Shown here: one piece after another, positions 7,771 through 15,488 of the stretch
Layout: every line of letters starts with the position of its first letter
How positions within the stretch are numbered: position 1 is the stretch's first letter
Source of the DNA: Pseudooceanicola sp. HF7
GTDB lineage: Bacteria > Pseudomonadota > Alphaproteobacteria > Rhodobacterales > Rhodobacteraceae
Direction of reading: 5' to 3'
Length of the DNA stretch: 44,013 nt
Assembly: GCF_011806405.1 (NCBI RefSeq)
Contig: NZ_JAATOW010000038.1
Location: forward strand, 1 to 44,013
Program-made: the position numbers and the translations under genes
Notes under the pieces: model-generated
Seen by the model: the letters and a program-made list of their open reading frames with translations, nothing else
What the model was told of the DNA's origin: nothing
Database searches by the model: none

Positions 7771-8793
7771 ATGGGCTATAAAGTCGTCGTCGTTGGTGCC
7801 ACGGGCAACGTGGGCCGCGAAATGCTGAACATCCTGGCCGAGCGCCACTTCCCGGTGGACGAGATCGCTGTGCTCGCATCCCGGAAGTCGCTGGGGACCG
7901 AGGTCAGCTTCGGTGACAAGACCCTCAAGACCCAGGACCTGGACACCTTTGATTTCACCGGTTGGGACATCGCGCTTTTCGCCGTTGGCTCCACCGCGAC
8001 GAAGGAATACGCGCCCAAGGCTGCGGCCACGGGCTGTGTCGTGATCGACAACTCCTCTCTCTACCGCTACGACCCGGACGTTCCGCTGGTCGTGCCGGAA
8101 GTGAACCCGGAGGCGGTCGAGGGCTACGCCAAGAAGAACATCATCGCCAACCCCAACTGCTCTACCGCGCAGATGGTCGTGGCGCTGAAGCCGCTGCATG
8201 ACCGCGCCAAGATCAAGCGCGTCGTCGTGTCGACCTACCAGTCGGTCTCCGGCTCGGGCAAGGCGGGCATCGATACGCTCTGGGATGAGACCAAGGCGAT
8301 CTACAACCCGACGGACAACTATTCGTCCGAGACCTACCCCAAGCAGATCGCCTTCAACGTGATCCCGCATATCGACGTCTTCATGGAAGACGGTTCCACC
8401 AAGGAAGAGTGGAAGATGGTCGCGGAAACCAAGAAGATCGTCGATCCCGCCATCAAGGTCACCGCGACCTGCGTGCGCGTGCCGGTCTTCGTGGGCCACT
8501 CCGAGGCGATCAACATCGAGTTCGAGGACTTCCTGGACGAAGATGAAGCGCGTGAGATCCTGCGCGAGGCGCCGGGCATCATGGTGATCGACAAGCGCGA
8601 AGACGGCGGCTACGTGACGCCGGTCGAATGCGTGGGCGATTTCGCCACCTTCATCAGCCGGATCCGCCAGGACAGCACCATCGACAACGGGCTGAACATC
8701 TGGTGCGTGTCGGACAACCTGCGCAAGGGCGCGGCGCTGAACGCGGTTCAGATCGCCGAGACCCTGGGCGCACGGGTGCTGAAAAAGGGCTGA
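7771..8793 (+). CDS. asd: Aspartate-semialdehyde dehydrogenase
   Basis: Reduces 4-aspartyl phosphate to aspartate semialdehyde with NADPH, the branch point to lysine/diaminopimelate, threonine and methionine; cytoplasmic. The 340-aa length is normal. NADP-binding GATGNVG is at 9-15, nucleophile Cys130 in NPNCST, substrate-site residues in SVSGSGKAG (158-166), and catalytic His243 in VFVGHSEAI. AAAGGAG (7755-7761) is a strong ribosome-binding site 9 nt before the ATG. The gene stands alone: a repeat-rich 448-nt gap precedes it and a good terminator follows. The codon pattern is cleaner and more C-biased than the neighbouring operon, consistent with high housekeeping expression. Confidence 0.97.
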   Translation: MGYKVVVVGATGNVGREMLNILAERHFPVDEIAVLASRKSLGTEVSFGDKTLKTQDLDTFDFTGWDIALFAVGSTATKEYAPKAAATGCVVIDNSSLYRYDPDVPLVVPEVNPEAVEGYAKKNIIANPNCSTAQMVVALKPLHDRAKIKRVVVSTYQSVSGSGKAGIDTLWDETKAIYNPTDNYSSETYPKQIAFNVIPHIDVFMEDGSTKEEWKMVAETKKIVDPAIKVTATCVRVPVFVGHSEAINIEFEDFLDEDEAREILREAPGIMVIDKREDGGYVTPVECVGDFATFISRIRQDSTIDNGLNIWCVSDNLRKGAALNAVQIAETLGARVLKKG

Positions 8794-8807
8794 GGCCGGA
8801 CCGGGCC

Positions 8808-8911
8808 GGCCCGCTGCGGCGGGCAAACCGGCCCGAGGGAATGAGGAAAGGGGCGCGCCTTCGGGGGCGCCCCTTTTGCATGGCGGGTGGCTTTGCCCGC
8901 CGCAGCGGGCC
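8808..8911. repeat. 20-bp perfect inverted repeat bracketing the asd terminator
   Basis: The arm at 8808-8827 (GGCCCGCTGC...GGGCAAA) is exactly complementary to the arm at 8892-8911 (TTTGCCC...GCAGCGGGCC). The 64-nt interior holds the asd terminator hairpin. The match stops at both ends of the 20 bp. Confidence 0.8.
8847..8878 (+). terminator. Rho-independent terminator of asd
   Basis: AAGGGGCGC pairs with GCGCCCCTT across a loop containing CTTCGG and runs into TTTT, about 55 nt after the asd stop. Confidence 0.8.
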
Positions 8912-9087
8912 CGAATGGCGCGCGCACCCCGCTGCATTGGCCCTTATCCGCCGGTCAGGCCCCCTCACGCGGGCCGCACGGGGATGTCACTTTCCCCGGA
9001 GCGCGCGGCTTGCCATCATGGCGCGAACAGGGGCCAAAGGGTGCCATCCGCCAGGATGGCGACCGGGCGCCCCGCAACAACGAGGAC

Positions 9088-10740
9088 ATGATGCCCGACG
9101 CCCGCCTGAAAGCACCGCTTGTCACCACCCTTCTGGCCGGAACCTTCCTGGCCGGTCTGCCCGCCCTGGCCGGGGCCGAGGATTTCGCCCTGCCCTCCCA
9201 GGTGAGTGCGGTGACGCTTTATCCCTCTGCCGCCACCGTGCGGCGTGAGGTCAGCTATTCCATCCCCGAAGGTCGCCATGCGCTGGTGCTGTCGGACATG
9301 CCCTTCATCGACCCCGCCGCGCTGCGCCTGCAGGCCGGCGAGGGCGTGGAGCTGGGCCCGGTCACCTACCGTGACGATTTCGTCCGGCCCCGCAGCAAGG
9401 AAGACAGCGTTGCCATCGCAGAGGCACGCAACCGGATCGAGGCGCTGGAAGAGAAGCTGGAAGAGATCGAGGCCCGCGCCGCCCAGGTGGATCTTGAGGC
9501 AGAGGCGGCCATGGCCCGCGTCAGCTTCCTGCAGGGGATGAGCAGCTCTGCCGGCACCTCCGCCTCGCCCGAGGATCTGCGCGCGCTCCTGCTGACCATC
9601 AGTGCCGAGGACCTGGAAGCCCGCCGGATCGCGCAGGAGGCCCGCGACCGCGCCGCCGAGATCCGCGAAGAGAAGTCCCCGGTGAAGGAAGAGCTGGAAA
9701 CGGCAGAAGAGGCCCTGGCCGCCCTGCTGAACGAGGACGAGGAGCGCTCCTCGCTCTCGGTGACGCTGACCGCCGATGCCCCGCGCGAGGGCGTGCTGGT
9801 GCTGAGCTACACCACCGACCAGGCCAGCTGGCGCCCGGCCTACGACATGGCGCTGAGCACCGGGGAGACGCCCGAGATGACCCTGACCCGCGCCGCCTTC
9901 CTGCGTCAGGAAACGGGCGAGAACTGGCAGGACGTGGCGCTGACCCTGTCCACGGCGCGCCCCTCGGATCGCGCCCAGCCGGGCGAACTTCAGCCCCTGC
10001 CGCTGCGCATCTTCGAACCGGGCCGCCCGATCCCCCTGGCCAGGCAGTCCGAGGTCATGGAGGACACCATGAGCCTGCAAAGGCTGGGCGCGGCCCCTGT
10101 TGCCGGCAAGATCGCCGATAACGGCGTGTCGATCACCTATGGCTACCCCGAGGCGCTCTCGCTGGATTCCGGCGCGGAAGAGCTGCGCGTGGACCTGGGC
10201 ACCACGCGCTTCACCCCAGAGGTCTACGCCCGCGCCGTCCCGCTGCTGGATGAGAACGCCTATCTTATGGCCGGCTTCACCAACCAGGAGGATGAGCCCC
10301 TGCTGCCCGGTGCCCAGACCCGCTTCTTCGTCGACGGCACCTACATGGGCCAGCGCCCCACGCCCCTGGTCGCGGCCGGCGCCAGTGCCGACTGGTCTTT
10401 CGGAGCCATCGACGGCCTGCGCCTGGAGCGCCAGGTCGAAGACCGCATGGAAGGCGAGGAAGGCTTCATCCGGAAAAGCAACGGTCTGAACGAGGCGGTG
10501 ACCATCACGCTCACCAACCGCACCAACCGCGCCTGGCCCCTGCGCCTGACCGACCGCGTGCCCTACTCCGAACAGGAGGCCCTGCAGATCGACTGGCAGG
10601 CCAACCCCGCCCCCACGACGGAAAGCCCCGATGGTCAGCGCGGCTTGCTGGAATGGCAGCTCGACCTGCCCGCCGGCGAGGAAACCGAGGTCGCGCTGAG
10701 CTACACGGCCAGCTGGCCCGCCGACAAGATGCTGCAGTAA
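9088..10740 (+). CDS. DUF4139 domain protein, secreted
   Basis: 550-aa protein of the DUF4140-DUF4139 family, of unknown molecular function, with a bacterial-animal distribution. An N-terminal signal peptide (positive ARLK, then a hydrophobic stretch ending AGA-ED at about residue 30) points to the periplasm or cell surface. The N-terminal domain starts at QVSAVTLYPSAATVRREV. A charged Glu/Arg/Ala-rich coiled coil occupies about 100-220. The C-terminal beta-rich DUF4139 part includes YTTDQASWRPAYD and DVALTLSTARPS. Two adjacent ATGs at 9088 and 9091 are possible; GAGGA at 9082-9086 is better spaced for 9091. A much longer in-frame reading from 8887 covers the terminator region and is rejected. 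It looks monocistronic, ending with a hairpin. Confidence 0.85.
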   Translation: MMPDARLKAPLVTTLLAGTFLAGLPALAGAEDFALPSQVSAVTLYPSAATVRREVSYSIPEGRHALVLSDMPFIDPAALRLQAGEGVELGPVTYRDDFVRPRSKEDSVAIAEARNRIEALEEKLEEIEARAAQVDLEAEAAMARVSFLQGMSSSAGTSASPEDLRALLLTISAEDLEARRIAQEARDRAAEIREEKSPVKEELETAEEALAALLNEDEERSSLSVTLTADAPREGVLVLSYTTDQASWRPAYDMALSTGETPEMTLTRAAFLRQETGENWQDVALTLSTARPSDRAQPGELQPLPLRIFEPGRPIPLARQSEVMEDTMSLQRLGAAPVAGKIADNGVSITYGYPEALSLDSGAEELRVDLGTTRFTPEVYARAVPLLDENAYLMAGFTNQEDEPLLPGAQTRFFVDGTYMGQRPTPLVAAGASADWSFGAIDGLRLERQVEDRMEGEEGFIRKSNGLNEAVTITLTNRTNRAWPLRLTDRVPYSEQEALQIDWQANPAPTTESPDGQRGLLEWQLDLPAGEETEVALSYTASWPADKMLQ

Positions 10741-10746
10741 CGCCGG

Positions 10747-10767
10747 CGGGGGCGCCTCAGCCCCCGG
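10747..10767 (+). terminator. Hairpin after the DUF4139 gene
   Basis: CGGGGGC, loop GCCTCA, GCCCCCG, starting 7 nt after the stop, without a T-tract. It is identical to the hairpin at 20716-20736 in 20 of 21 positions, where the loop overlaps another gene's stop. Probably a 3'-end signal. Confidence 0.5.
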
Positions 10768-10792
10768 CGTCGTGCCCCGGTCTGGTGGCGTG

Positions 10793-10826
10793 AGGCCTCC
10801 GGCGGGAGTTTTCCGGCAAGAAGAAA
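10793..10826 (+). repeat. Dispersed intergenic repeat, copy 2
   Basis: GGCCTCCGGCGGGAGTTTT then CCGGCAAGAAGAA. It matches copy 1 apart from one C/T change and the edges. It lies downstream of the DUF4139 gene in sense orientation, 115 nt from copy 3, with which it forms an inverted pair. The intervening 10827-10940 has no credible gene. Confidence 0.85.
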
Positions 10827-10940
10827 CCCCTTCTTAACCAAGGCGGGGCATCGTCCCCCTGCGGTCAGGACGGGAGCGTTCATGATCGTGCAAGGAGAAG
10901 GCCCCCGGTCGCCCCGCTTCGGCCGGTCGGTTGGGGGCTC

Positions 10941-10985
10941 GATCCTGTCTTCTTCTTGCCGGGAAACTCCCGCCGGAGGCATCCT
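10941..10985 (-). repeat. Dispersed intergenic repeat, copy 3 (inverted)
   Basis: Read on the minus strand: AGGATGCCTCCGGCGGGAG, then TTTCCCGGCAAGAAGAAGA. It is nearly identical to copy 1 and inverted relative to copy 2. It lies about 130 nt beyond the 3' end of the leftward carbonic anhydrase gene, so it too is sense-oriented downstream of a gene. Confidence 0.85.
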
Positions 10986-11112
10986 ACAGGGACAGGCCGT
11001 GCTGCGCTCTGAAAACTGGGCCTGAAAATCGGGAGTGAGGGCGCGGCAGGCCTGCTGGCCGGCCGCTGAGTTGAAGTGGCGCGCCCGGGCCGCGAGGGCG
11101 CGGGCGGCTTTT

Positions 11113-11763
11113 TCAGATCGGACGGAAGGCTTTTTCCGCGGGGATGTATTGTTCCACCGTGCCATTGCCGATGTCGTGCCACAATCCGTGCAGGGAGACG
11201 TTCTCGGACTTCACCTGGGCTTCGACGAAGGGGAAGGTCATCAGGTTCTCGAGCGAGACGAGCACGGCTTCGCGTTCCAGCGCGGAACGTTGCTTGTCAT
11301 AGCCTTCCAGGTCCTTCACCCGTTCGTAGCCGGGGCGCAGCAGGTCCATCCAGCGGCCCACGAAGGAGCTCTTTTCTTCCAGCTCCGGGGCGCGGCCGGA
11401 GCACATGTCCAGGCAGCCCTGCACACCGCCACAGGCGCTATGGCCCATCACCACCACATGCGCGACCTTCAGCGCCGTCACCGCGTATTCCACCGCGGCG
11501 GAGGTGCCGTGCTGGTTGCCGTCCGGTTCATAGGGGGGCACCAGGTTGGCGATGTTACGGTGGATGAAGAACTCGCCCTGATCCGCGCCGAAGATGCTGG
11601 TCACATGCACGCGGCTGTCACAGCAGGAGATGATCATGGTCTTGGGGCGCTGCCCTTCGTCGGCCAGGCGTCGGTACCATGCCTTGTTCTCTGCGAAGGC
11701 GGTGGCCTTCCAGCCGTGGTAGCGTTGCACGAGAAGGTTGGGAAGCGGCTTCGCCTTGTCCAT
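11113..11763 (-). CDS. Beta-carbonic anhydrase
   Basis: Zinc enzyme interconverting CO2 and bicarbonate (216 aa, standard for the beta class). Zinc ligands and the catalytic dyad are visible: Cys48 with Asp49-Ser-Arg51 (CCDSR), His108 and Cys111 (GHSACGG). HRNIAN at 68-73 is also conserved. The absence of a signal peptide indicates a cytoplasmic enzyme, which would supply bicarbonate to carboxylases such as acetyl-CoA carboxylase. The ATG has GGAG six bases upstream. It is monocistronic, with a candidate promoter just upstream (11796-11823) and a dispersed repeat beyond its 3' end. Confidence 0.95.
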   Translation of the reverse strand: MDKAKPLPNLLVQRYHGWKATAFAENKAWYRRLADEGQRPKTMIISCCDSRVHVTSIFGADQGEFFIHRNIANLVPPYEPDGNQHGTSAAVEYAVTALKVAHVVVMGHSACGGVQGCLDMCSGRAPELEEKSSFVGRWMDLLRPGYERVKDLEGYDKQRSALEREAVLVSLENLMTFPFVEAQVKSENVSLHGLWHDIGNGTVEQYIPAEKAFRPI

Positions 11764-11795
11764 CGGGGTCTCCGGGTTGGGTCAATCCTCGGGCT

Positions 11796-11823
11796 GTTAT
11801 AGTCTGCGTGGGTGCCGCGGCAA
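11796..11823 (-). promoter_or_regulatory. Candidate promoter for the carbonic anhydrase gene
   Basis: On the minus strand, TTGCCG (11818-11823), a 16-nt spacer, then TATAAC (11796-11801), giving a leader of about 25 nt before the ATG at 11763. The -10 is good for this genome. Confidence 0.5.
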
Positions 11824-12102
11824 ATGACGAAAGGGAGAATTTTCGCAAAATGCCCGTGCAGGGCGCTTGCTGACCTGGACGCGGTGCCCGGAGGCGCGCG
11901 ACGGCTCCCGGCCAGTTCCCTGACACTACTTCGACACGCCATCTGAAAATTGCCGAAAAACTGCTGAAAAGACGCGGAAAACATACCGAAAAATCGGCGT
12001 GCATTTGACGGTGGTTTCCGTGTCTTTCCGGTGGGTGGGCAAGGATTTGGGAACTTCATCAGGGCATTGTCTGCGGGCCGTGGGGGCAATGAGAAGGGTG
12101 TG
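11824..12102. other. A+T-richer gap between divergent genes
   Basis: Beyond the carbonic anhydrase promoter this stretch is noticeably richer in A than its surroundings (about 11936-12010, with repeated GAAAA and CCGAAAAA runs). It should contain the promoter of the rightward small gene at 12103, but I could not settle on a -35/-10 pair. No gene is seen. Confidence 0.4.
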
Positions 12103-12489
12103 GTGAACGTGGAACAAGTGCTTGTTCTGATGCAGCAGGAAGATGTGCGGCTTGATCCGGGCCGGCTGGAGTCGTTGTTTCTTCAGATGGGGGAAGCCGG
12201 GGCAGAGGATGTCCTGTGCCGCGCCATGGAGGAGATCGCCCTGCGCCTGAGCCATACCGAGCGACTGTTCCGCCAGGGCCGGATGGAAGAGATGCGCAAA
12301 TCGGCCCGCTCGCTGGTGGCCATTGCCGAGCAGATCGGCATGAACGCCCTGGCCCGTGTGGCCGGGGATGTGACCTGCTGCATTGATGCGGCCGACGAGG
12401 TGGCGCTGACCGCCACCCTGGCCCGCCTGCTTCGCGTGGGAGAGCAATCCCTGACTGCTGTCTGGGACCTGCAGGGCGCGCATCTGTGA
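12103..12489 (+). CDS. Small all-helical protein, Hpt-like without the phospho-acceptor His
   Basis: 128 aa, strongly helical, no signal peptide and no membrane segment. The segment RKSARSLVAIAEQIGMNALARVAGDV resembles the Hpt histidine-phosphotransfer pattern (H-x-L-K-G...G...L...A), but where Hpt proteins have the phosphorylated His, Arg-Ser-Leu-Val is read. The end (SLTAVWDLQGA) is well formed. GTG 12103 is preferred because AGAAGG (12092-12097) is 5 nt upstream; GTGs at 12100 and 12109 and a longer start at 12031 are possible. It stands alone between the carbonic anhydrase and aminopeptidase genes. The Hpt relation is a guess from pattern; otherwise hypothetical. Confidence 0.65.
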   Translation: MNVEQVLVLMQQEDVRLDPGRLESLFLQMGEAGAEDVLCRAMEEIALRLSHTERLFRQGRMEEMRKSARSLVAIAEQIGMNALARVAGDVTCCIDAADEVALTATLARLLRVGEQSLTAVWDLQGAHL

Positions 12490-12618
12490 TCCCTGCCTGA
12501 GGCGAGGGGGCTGCGGGGCGCGGGGGCGCCGGTTTGCGGCTGAGGTCCCGTTTGGACTTCGGCTGTGGGTCTTTTGGCATGGTTCCCCGGGCGCGGTTTC
12601 CAAGAGGCGCCCGTCCGG

Positions 12619-12663
12619 CAAGGGGCTGCTGACCGGGCGGCAGGGCCCGGCGAAAGCCCCTTG
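12619..12663 (+). other. Two-tier hairpin upstream of the aminopeptidase gene
   Basis: Outer stem CAAGGGGCT (12619-12627) with AGCCCCTTG (12655-12663), perfect over 9 bp. Inner stem CCGGGC (12633-12638) with GCCCGG (12645-12650). It could terminate the Hpt-like gene or act in the aminopeptidase leader. A further CCCGA/TCGGG hairpin (12697-12711) sits just before the ribosome-binding site. Confidence 0.55.
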
Positions 12664-12733
12664 CAGCGACGTGGCGCGGGGCTAGGCTGTGGCAGGCCCG
12701 AGGTTTTCGGGTCTGACAATGCAAGGACACCCC

Positions 12734-14137
12734 ATGGCCGACCGCTCCCCCCTGACCTTTGCTGCCGAGACCGATGATGCGCTGCCGCTGCACGTGATCG
12801 CGACTGATGCGCTGGAAACCTTCATTGAGGGGCAGGGGCCCGAGGTTGCGGCCTGGGTCAGGGCCACCGGGTTCAGCGGGGCCCTGAAGCAAAGCTGCCT
12901 TGTGCCGGGGCCGGATGGCGCGCCGGTGATGGCGCTGGCAGGCTATGGCGATGCCGGGGCGCGGGCCCGGGGCCGCTTCTGGCTGGCCGGGGCAGCGGCG
13001 GGGCTGCCAGAGGGGGTCTACAGGATCGCCTCCGGCCTGCCGCAGGAGGTCGCGGACATGGAGGCGCTGGGCTGGCTTCTGCAGGGCTATCGCTATGACC
13101 GCTACCGCGCGCAGGGCAGCTTCAAGCCCGCGCTGATCGCCCCGGAGGGCGTCGATGCCAGGCGGGTCGAGGCGCTGGCCGCCGGAGAGGCGCTGACCCG
13201 CGACCTGATTAACACCCCGGCCAATGACATGGGCCCGGCAGAGCTGGAAGCCGCCGCCCGCTCCCTGGCGGAGGACTGCGGGGCCGAGATTTCGGTCATC
13301 ACGGGGGAAGAGCTGCTGGAGCAGAACTTCCCGATGATCCACGCGGTGGGCCGCGCGGCCACCCCCGCCCGTGCGCCGCGCCTGATCGAGCTGCGCTGGG
13401 GCAGCAACGGGCCGGCGCTGACGCTGGTGGGCAAGGGGGTCTGTTTCGACACCGGCGGGCTGAACATCAAGCCCGGGGCCTCCATGGGCCTGATGAAGAA
13501 GGACATGGGCGGGGCGGCCACGGTGCTGGGGCTGGCGCGGATCATCATGACGCGCGATCTGCCGGTGCAGCTGCGGGTGCTGATCCCGGCGGTGGAGAAC
13601 GCCATCGCGGGGGAGGCCTTCCGCCCCGGCGATATCCTGACCGCGCGCAATGGCCTGACAGTTGAGATCAACAATACCGATGCAGAGGGGCGGCTGGTGC
13701 TGGCCGATGCCCTGGCGCTGGGGGCAGAGGCCAAGCCGGAGATGATGGTGTCTTTCGCCACGCTCACCGGCGCGGCGCGGGTGGCCGTGGGGCCGGACCT
13801 GTCGCCCTTCTTTACCGATGACCCGGATGTGGCCGGCGCGCTGACGGCGGTGTCGGAGCTGGCGGCCGATCCGGTCTGGCGCCTGCCCTTCCACGAGCCC
13901 TACGAAAGCATGATCGAGCCGGGCATCGCGGACCTGGACAATGCGCCCAAGGGCGGGTTCGCCGGGTCGATCACCGCCGCGCTCTTCCTGCGCCGCTTTG
14001 CGGGTTCGGGCGTGCGCTACACCCATTTCGACATCTACGGCTGGTCGCCCTCTGACCAGCCGGGGCGCAGCAAGGGCGGCACGGGCATGGGCGCGCGGGC
14101 GCTGTTTTCCGCGCTGCCGGGCCTGCTGGGGCTGTGA
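12734..14137 (+). CDS. M17 family leucyl aminopeptidase
   Basis: Cytoplasmic metallo-aminopeptidase removing N-terminal residues from peptides (467 aa). The two-metal site is visible: Lys234 and Asp239 (GKGVCFDTGG), Asp257 (KKDMGG), and Asp316 and Glu318 in the family signature NTDAEGRL (314-321). It is somewhat short in the N-terminal domain compared with PepA of about 500 aa. The ATG at 12734 has AAGGA six bases upstream, which favours it over the longer reading from 12689. Its stop overlaps the next start as GTGA, coupling it to an NlpC/P60 peptidase. The pair suggests recycling of peptides, possibly from cell wall turnover. Confidence 0.94.
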   Translation: MADRSPLTFAAETDDALPLHVIATDALETFIEGQGPEVAAWVRATGFSGALKQSCLVPGPDGAPVMALAGYGDAGARARGRFWLAGAAAGLPEGVYRIASGLPQEVADMEALGWLLQGYRYDRYRAQGSFKPALIAPEGVDARRVEALAAGEALTRDLINTPANDMGPAELEAAARSLAEDCGAEISVITGEELLEQNFPMIHAVGRAATPARAPRLIELRWGSNGPALTLVGKGVCFDTGGLNIKPGASMGLMKKDMGGAATVLGLARIIMTRDLPVQLRVLIPAVENAIAGEAFRPGDILTARNGLTVEINNTDAEGRLVLADALALGAEAKPEMMVSFATLTGAARVAVGPDLSPFFTDDPDVAGALTAVSELAADPVWRLPFHEPYESMIEPGIADLDNAPKGGFAGSITAALFLRRFAGSGVRYTHFDIYGWSPSDQPGRSKGGTGMGARALFSALPGLLGL

Positions 14138-14982
14138 GCGCCGTGGATCGCCGCCGCTGGCCGGCCAATGGCCGGGTGGCCGCGGCCCGGCTGAAGGGCC
14201 GGGCAGAGGCGGCGCGTTTCACCGAAGGCCAGGCGGATCGTATCGCCCAGCCGGTGGCGGATCTCTGTGCCGCGCCGGGGGGCAAGCGGGACCGCCAGCT
14301 GCTGTTCGGCGCCGCGGTGACGGTCTACGAGCTGGCGCAGGGCTGGGCCTTTGTCGAGGCGCAGGCGGATGGCTACACCGGCTATGTGGCAGAGGCGGCG
14401 CTGGCCGGCGGGGTGGGGGACACGCCCAGCCACTGGTTGGTGGCGCGCTCCAGCCAGGCCTATGCGGCGGCGGATCTGAAAAGCCCCGACCGGATGGCGC
14501 TGTCCTTTGGGGCGCAGGTTCATGTCACCGCCTGGGAAAATGACTTTGCCGCGACGGAGGCGGGCTGGATCCCGCGCCAGCACCTGGCCCCGCTGGGTGC
14601 CCCCGGTGCGCGCGATCCGGTCGCCCTGGCCGAGCGCCTGCTGGGCACGCCCTACCTTTGGGGTGGGAATTCGGCCTTCGGGGTGGATTGCTCTGGCCTG
14701 GTGCAGCTGCCCCTGCAGATGCTGGGCAGGACCTGTCCCGGGGACAGCGACATGCAGGCGCGCGAGCTGGGCGTGGCGCTGGAGCCGGATGCGCCGCTGG
14801 AGCGTGGCGACCTGGTGTTCTGGAAGGGGCACGTGGCCTGGGTGGCGGGGCCCGACCTGATCCTGCATGCCAATGCGGGCACGATGTCCGTTGCCTTCGA
14901 GGGGCTTGGCGCCGCCATCGCGCGGATCGAGGCGGCCGGCGACGGGCCGGTCACGTTGCGGCGCAGGCTGGTGCGGGACTGA
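14134..14982 (+). CDS. NlpC/P60 (C40) family peptidase with SH3-like N-terminus
   Basis: 282-aa cysteine peptidase of the gamma-D-glutamyl-diamino acid type, resembling bacillary dipeptidyl peptidase VI. The catalytic triad is readable: Cys186 (FGVDCSGLVQ), His233 (KGHVAWV) and the third residue His245 (LHAN). LLGTPYLWGGNS (169-180) is the classic lead-in to the active site. The first 150 residues contain two SH3b-like beta segments. No signal peptide is seen, so the substrate is probably imported murein peptides in the cytoplasm. The GTG start overlaps the aminopeptidase stop, so the two should be made together and could act in sequence on such peptides. Confidence 0.92.
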   Translation: MSAVDRRRWPANGRVAAARLKGRAEAARFTEGQADRIAQPVADLCAAPGGKRDRQLLFGAAVTVYELAQGWAFVEAQADGYTGYVAEAALAGGVGDTPSHWLVARSSQAYAAADLKSPDRMALSFGAQVHVTAWENDFAATEAGWIPRQHLAPLGAPGARDPVALAERLLGTPYLWGGNSAFGVDCSGLVQLPLQMLGRTCPGDSDMQARELGVALEPDAPLERGDLVFWKGHVAWVAGPDLILHANAGTMSVAFEGLGAAIARIEAAGDGPVTLRRRLVRD

Positions 14983-15010
14983 TTGGAGTGGGGCTGAGAG
15001 GCGCGGCGGG

Positions 15011-15352
15011 TCAGTCCACCGCGCGGATCATCTTGCGTTCCAGCACCCGCAGCACGGTTTTCAGCTCATGCCCCCGGCGCAGGATCTGGCCGTCCATGCC
15101 GACCACGGCATACATGCCCTGCTTGTTGCGCAGTCTTGGCCGTTTCTCGATCCGATAGAGCGGGTGTTCCGCGCTGCGCCGGAAGACGGAGAAGACCGCC
15201 ATGTCCGACAGGCAGGAAATCCCGTAATCGCGCCATTCGCCTGCGGCGACCATGCGCCCGTAGAGCGACAGGATCACGCTGAGCTCCGTGCGGTGAAAGG
15301 CGACCTGGGCTTGCTGGGGTCCGGGAACCGGAGGCGTCGAGTGTAGCGTCAT
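15011..15352 (-). CDS. DUF2794 family protein
   Basis: 113-aa protein of a short alphaproteobacterial family with no assigned function. Family features seen are FHRTELSVILSLYGRMVAAGEWRD in the first third, FSVFRRSAEHPLYRIEK in the middle, and a basic C-terminus (HELKTVLRVLERKM). No signal or membrane segment. The start at 15352 is chosen because homologues begin close to this Met; a longer in-frame extension to 15682 reads as low-complexity Pro/Ala/Arg and overlaps imuB sequence. It is convergent with the NlpC/P60 gene and follows imuB in the same direction across a 136-nt gap. Confidence 0.85.
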   Translation of the reverse strand: MTLHSTPPVPGPQQAQVAFHRTELSVILSLYGRMVAAGEWRDYGISCLSDMAVFSVFRRSAEHPLYRIEKRPRLRNKQGMYAVVGMDGQILRRGHELKTVLRVLERKMIRAVD

Positions 15353-15488
15353 GACGGAATCCTGCGCCCGGTGCGCGGCAAAATCAAGCGGGATGCGGGG
15401 CCCGCGAGCCGGTTGCACGGCATTCAAGGCATTTTCCTGCCGCTTTCCCGGCCCGCTGGGGGCGCGCGCCGGTCGGGCCAGGGGCGCG

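Noticed and set aside
12059-14026. Long minus-strand open frame (655 codons) opposite the aminopeptidase gene
   Set aside because: It is His/Arg/Gln/Pro-rich without a recognisable domain, and it mirrors the codon structure of the plus-strand gene. High-GC coding DNA routinely leaves such antisense frames open.
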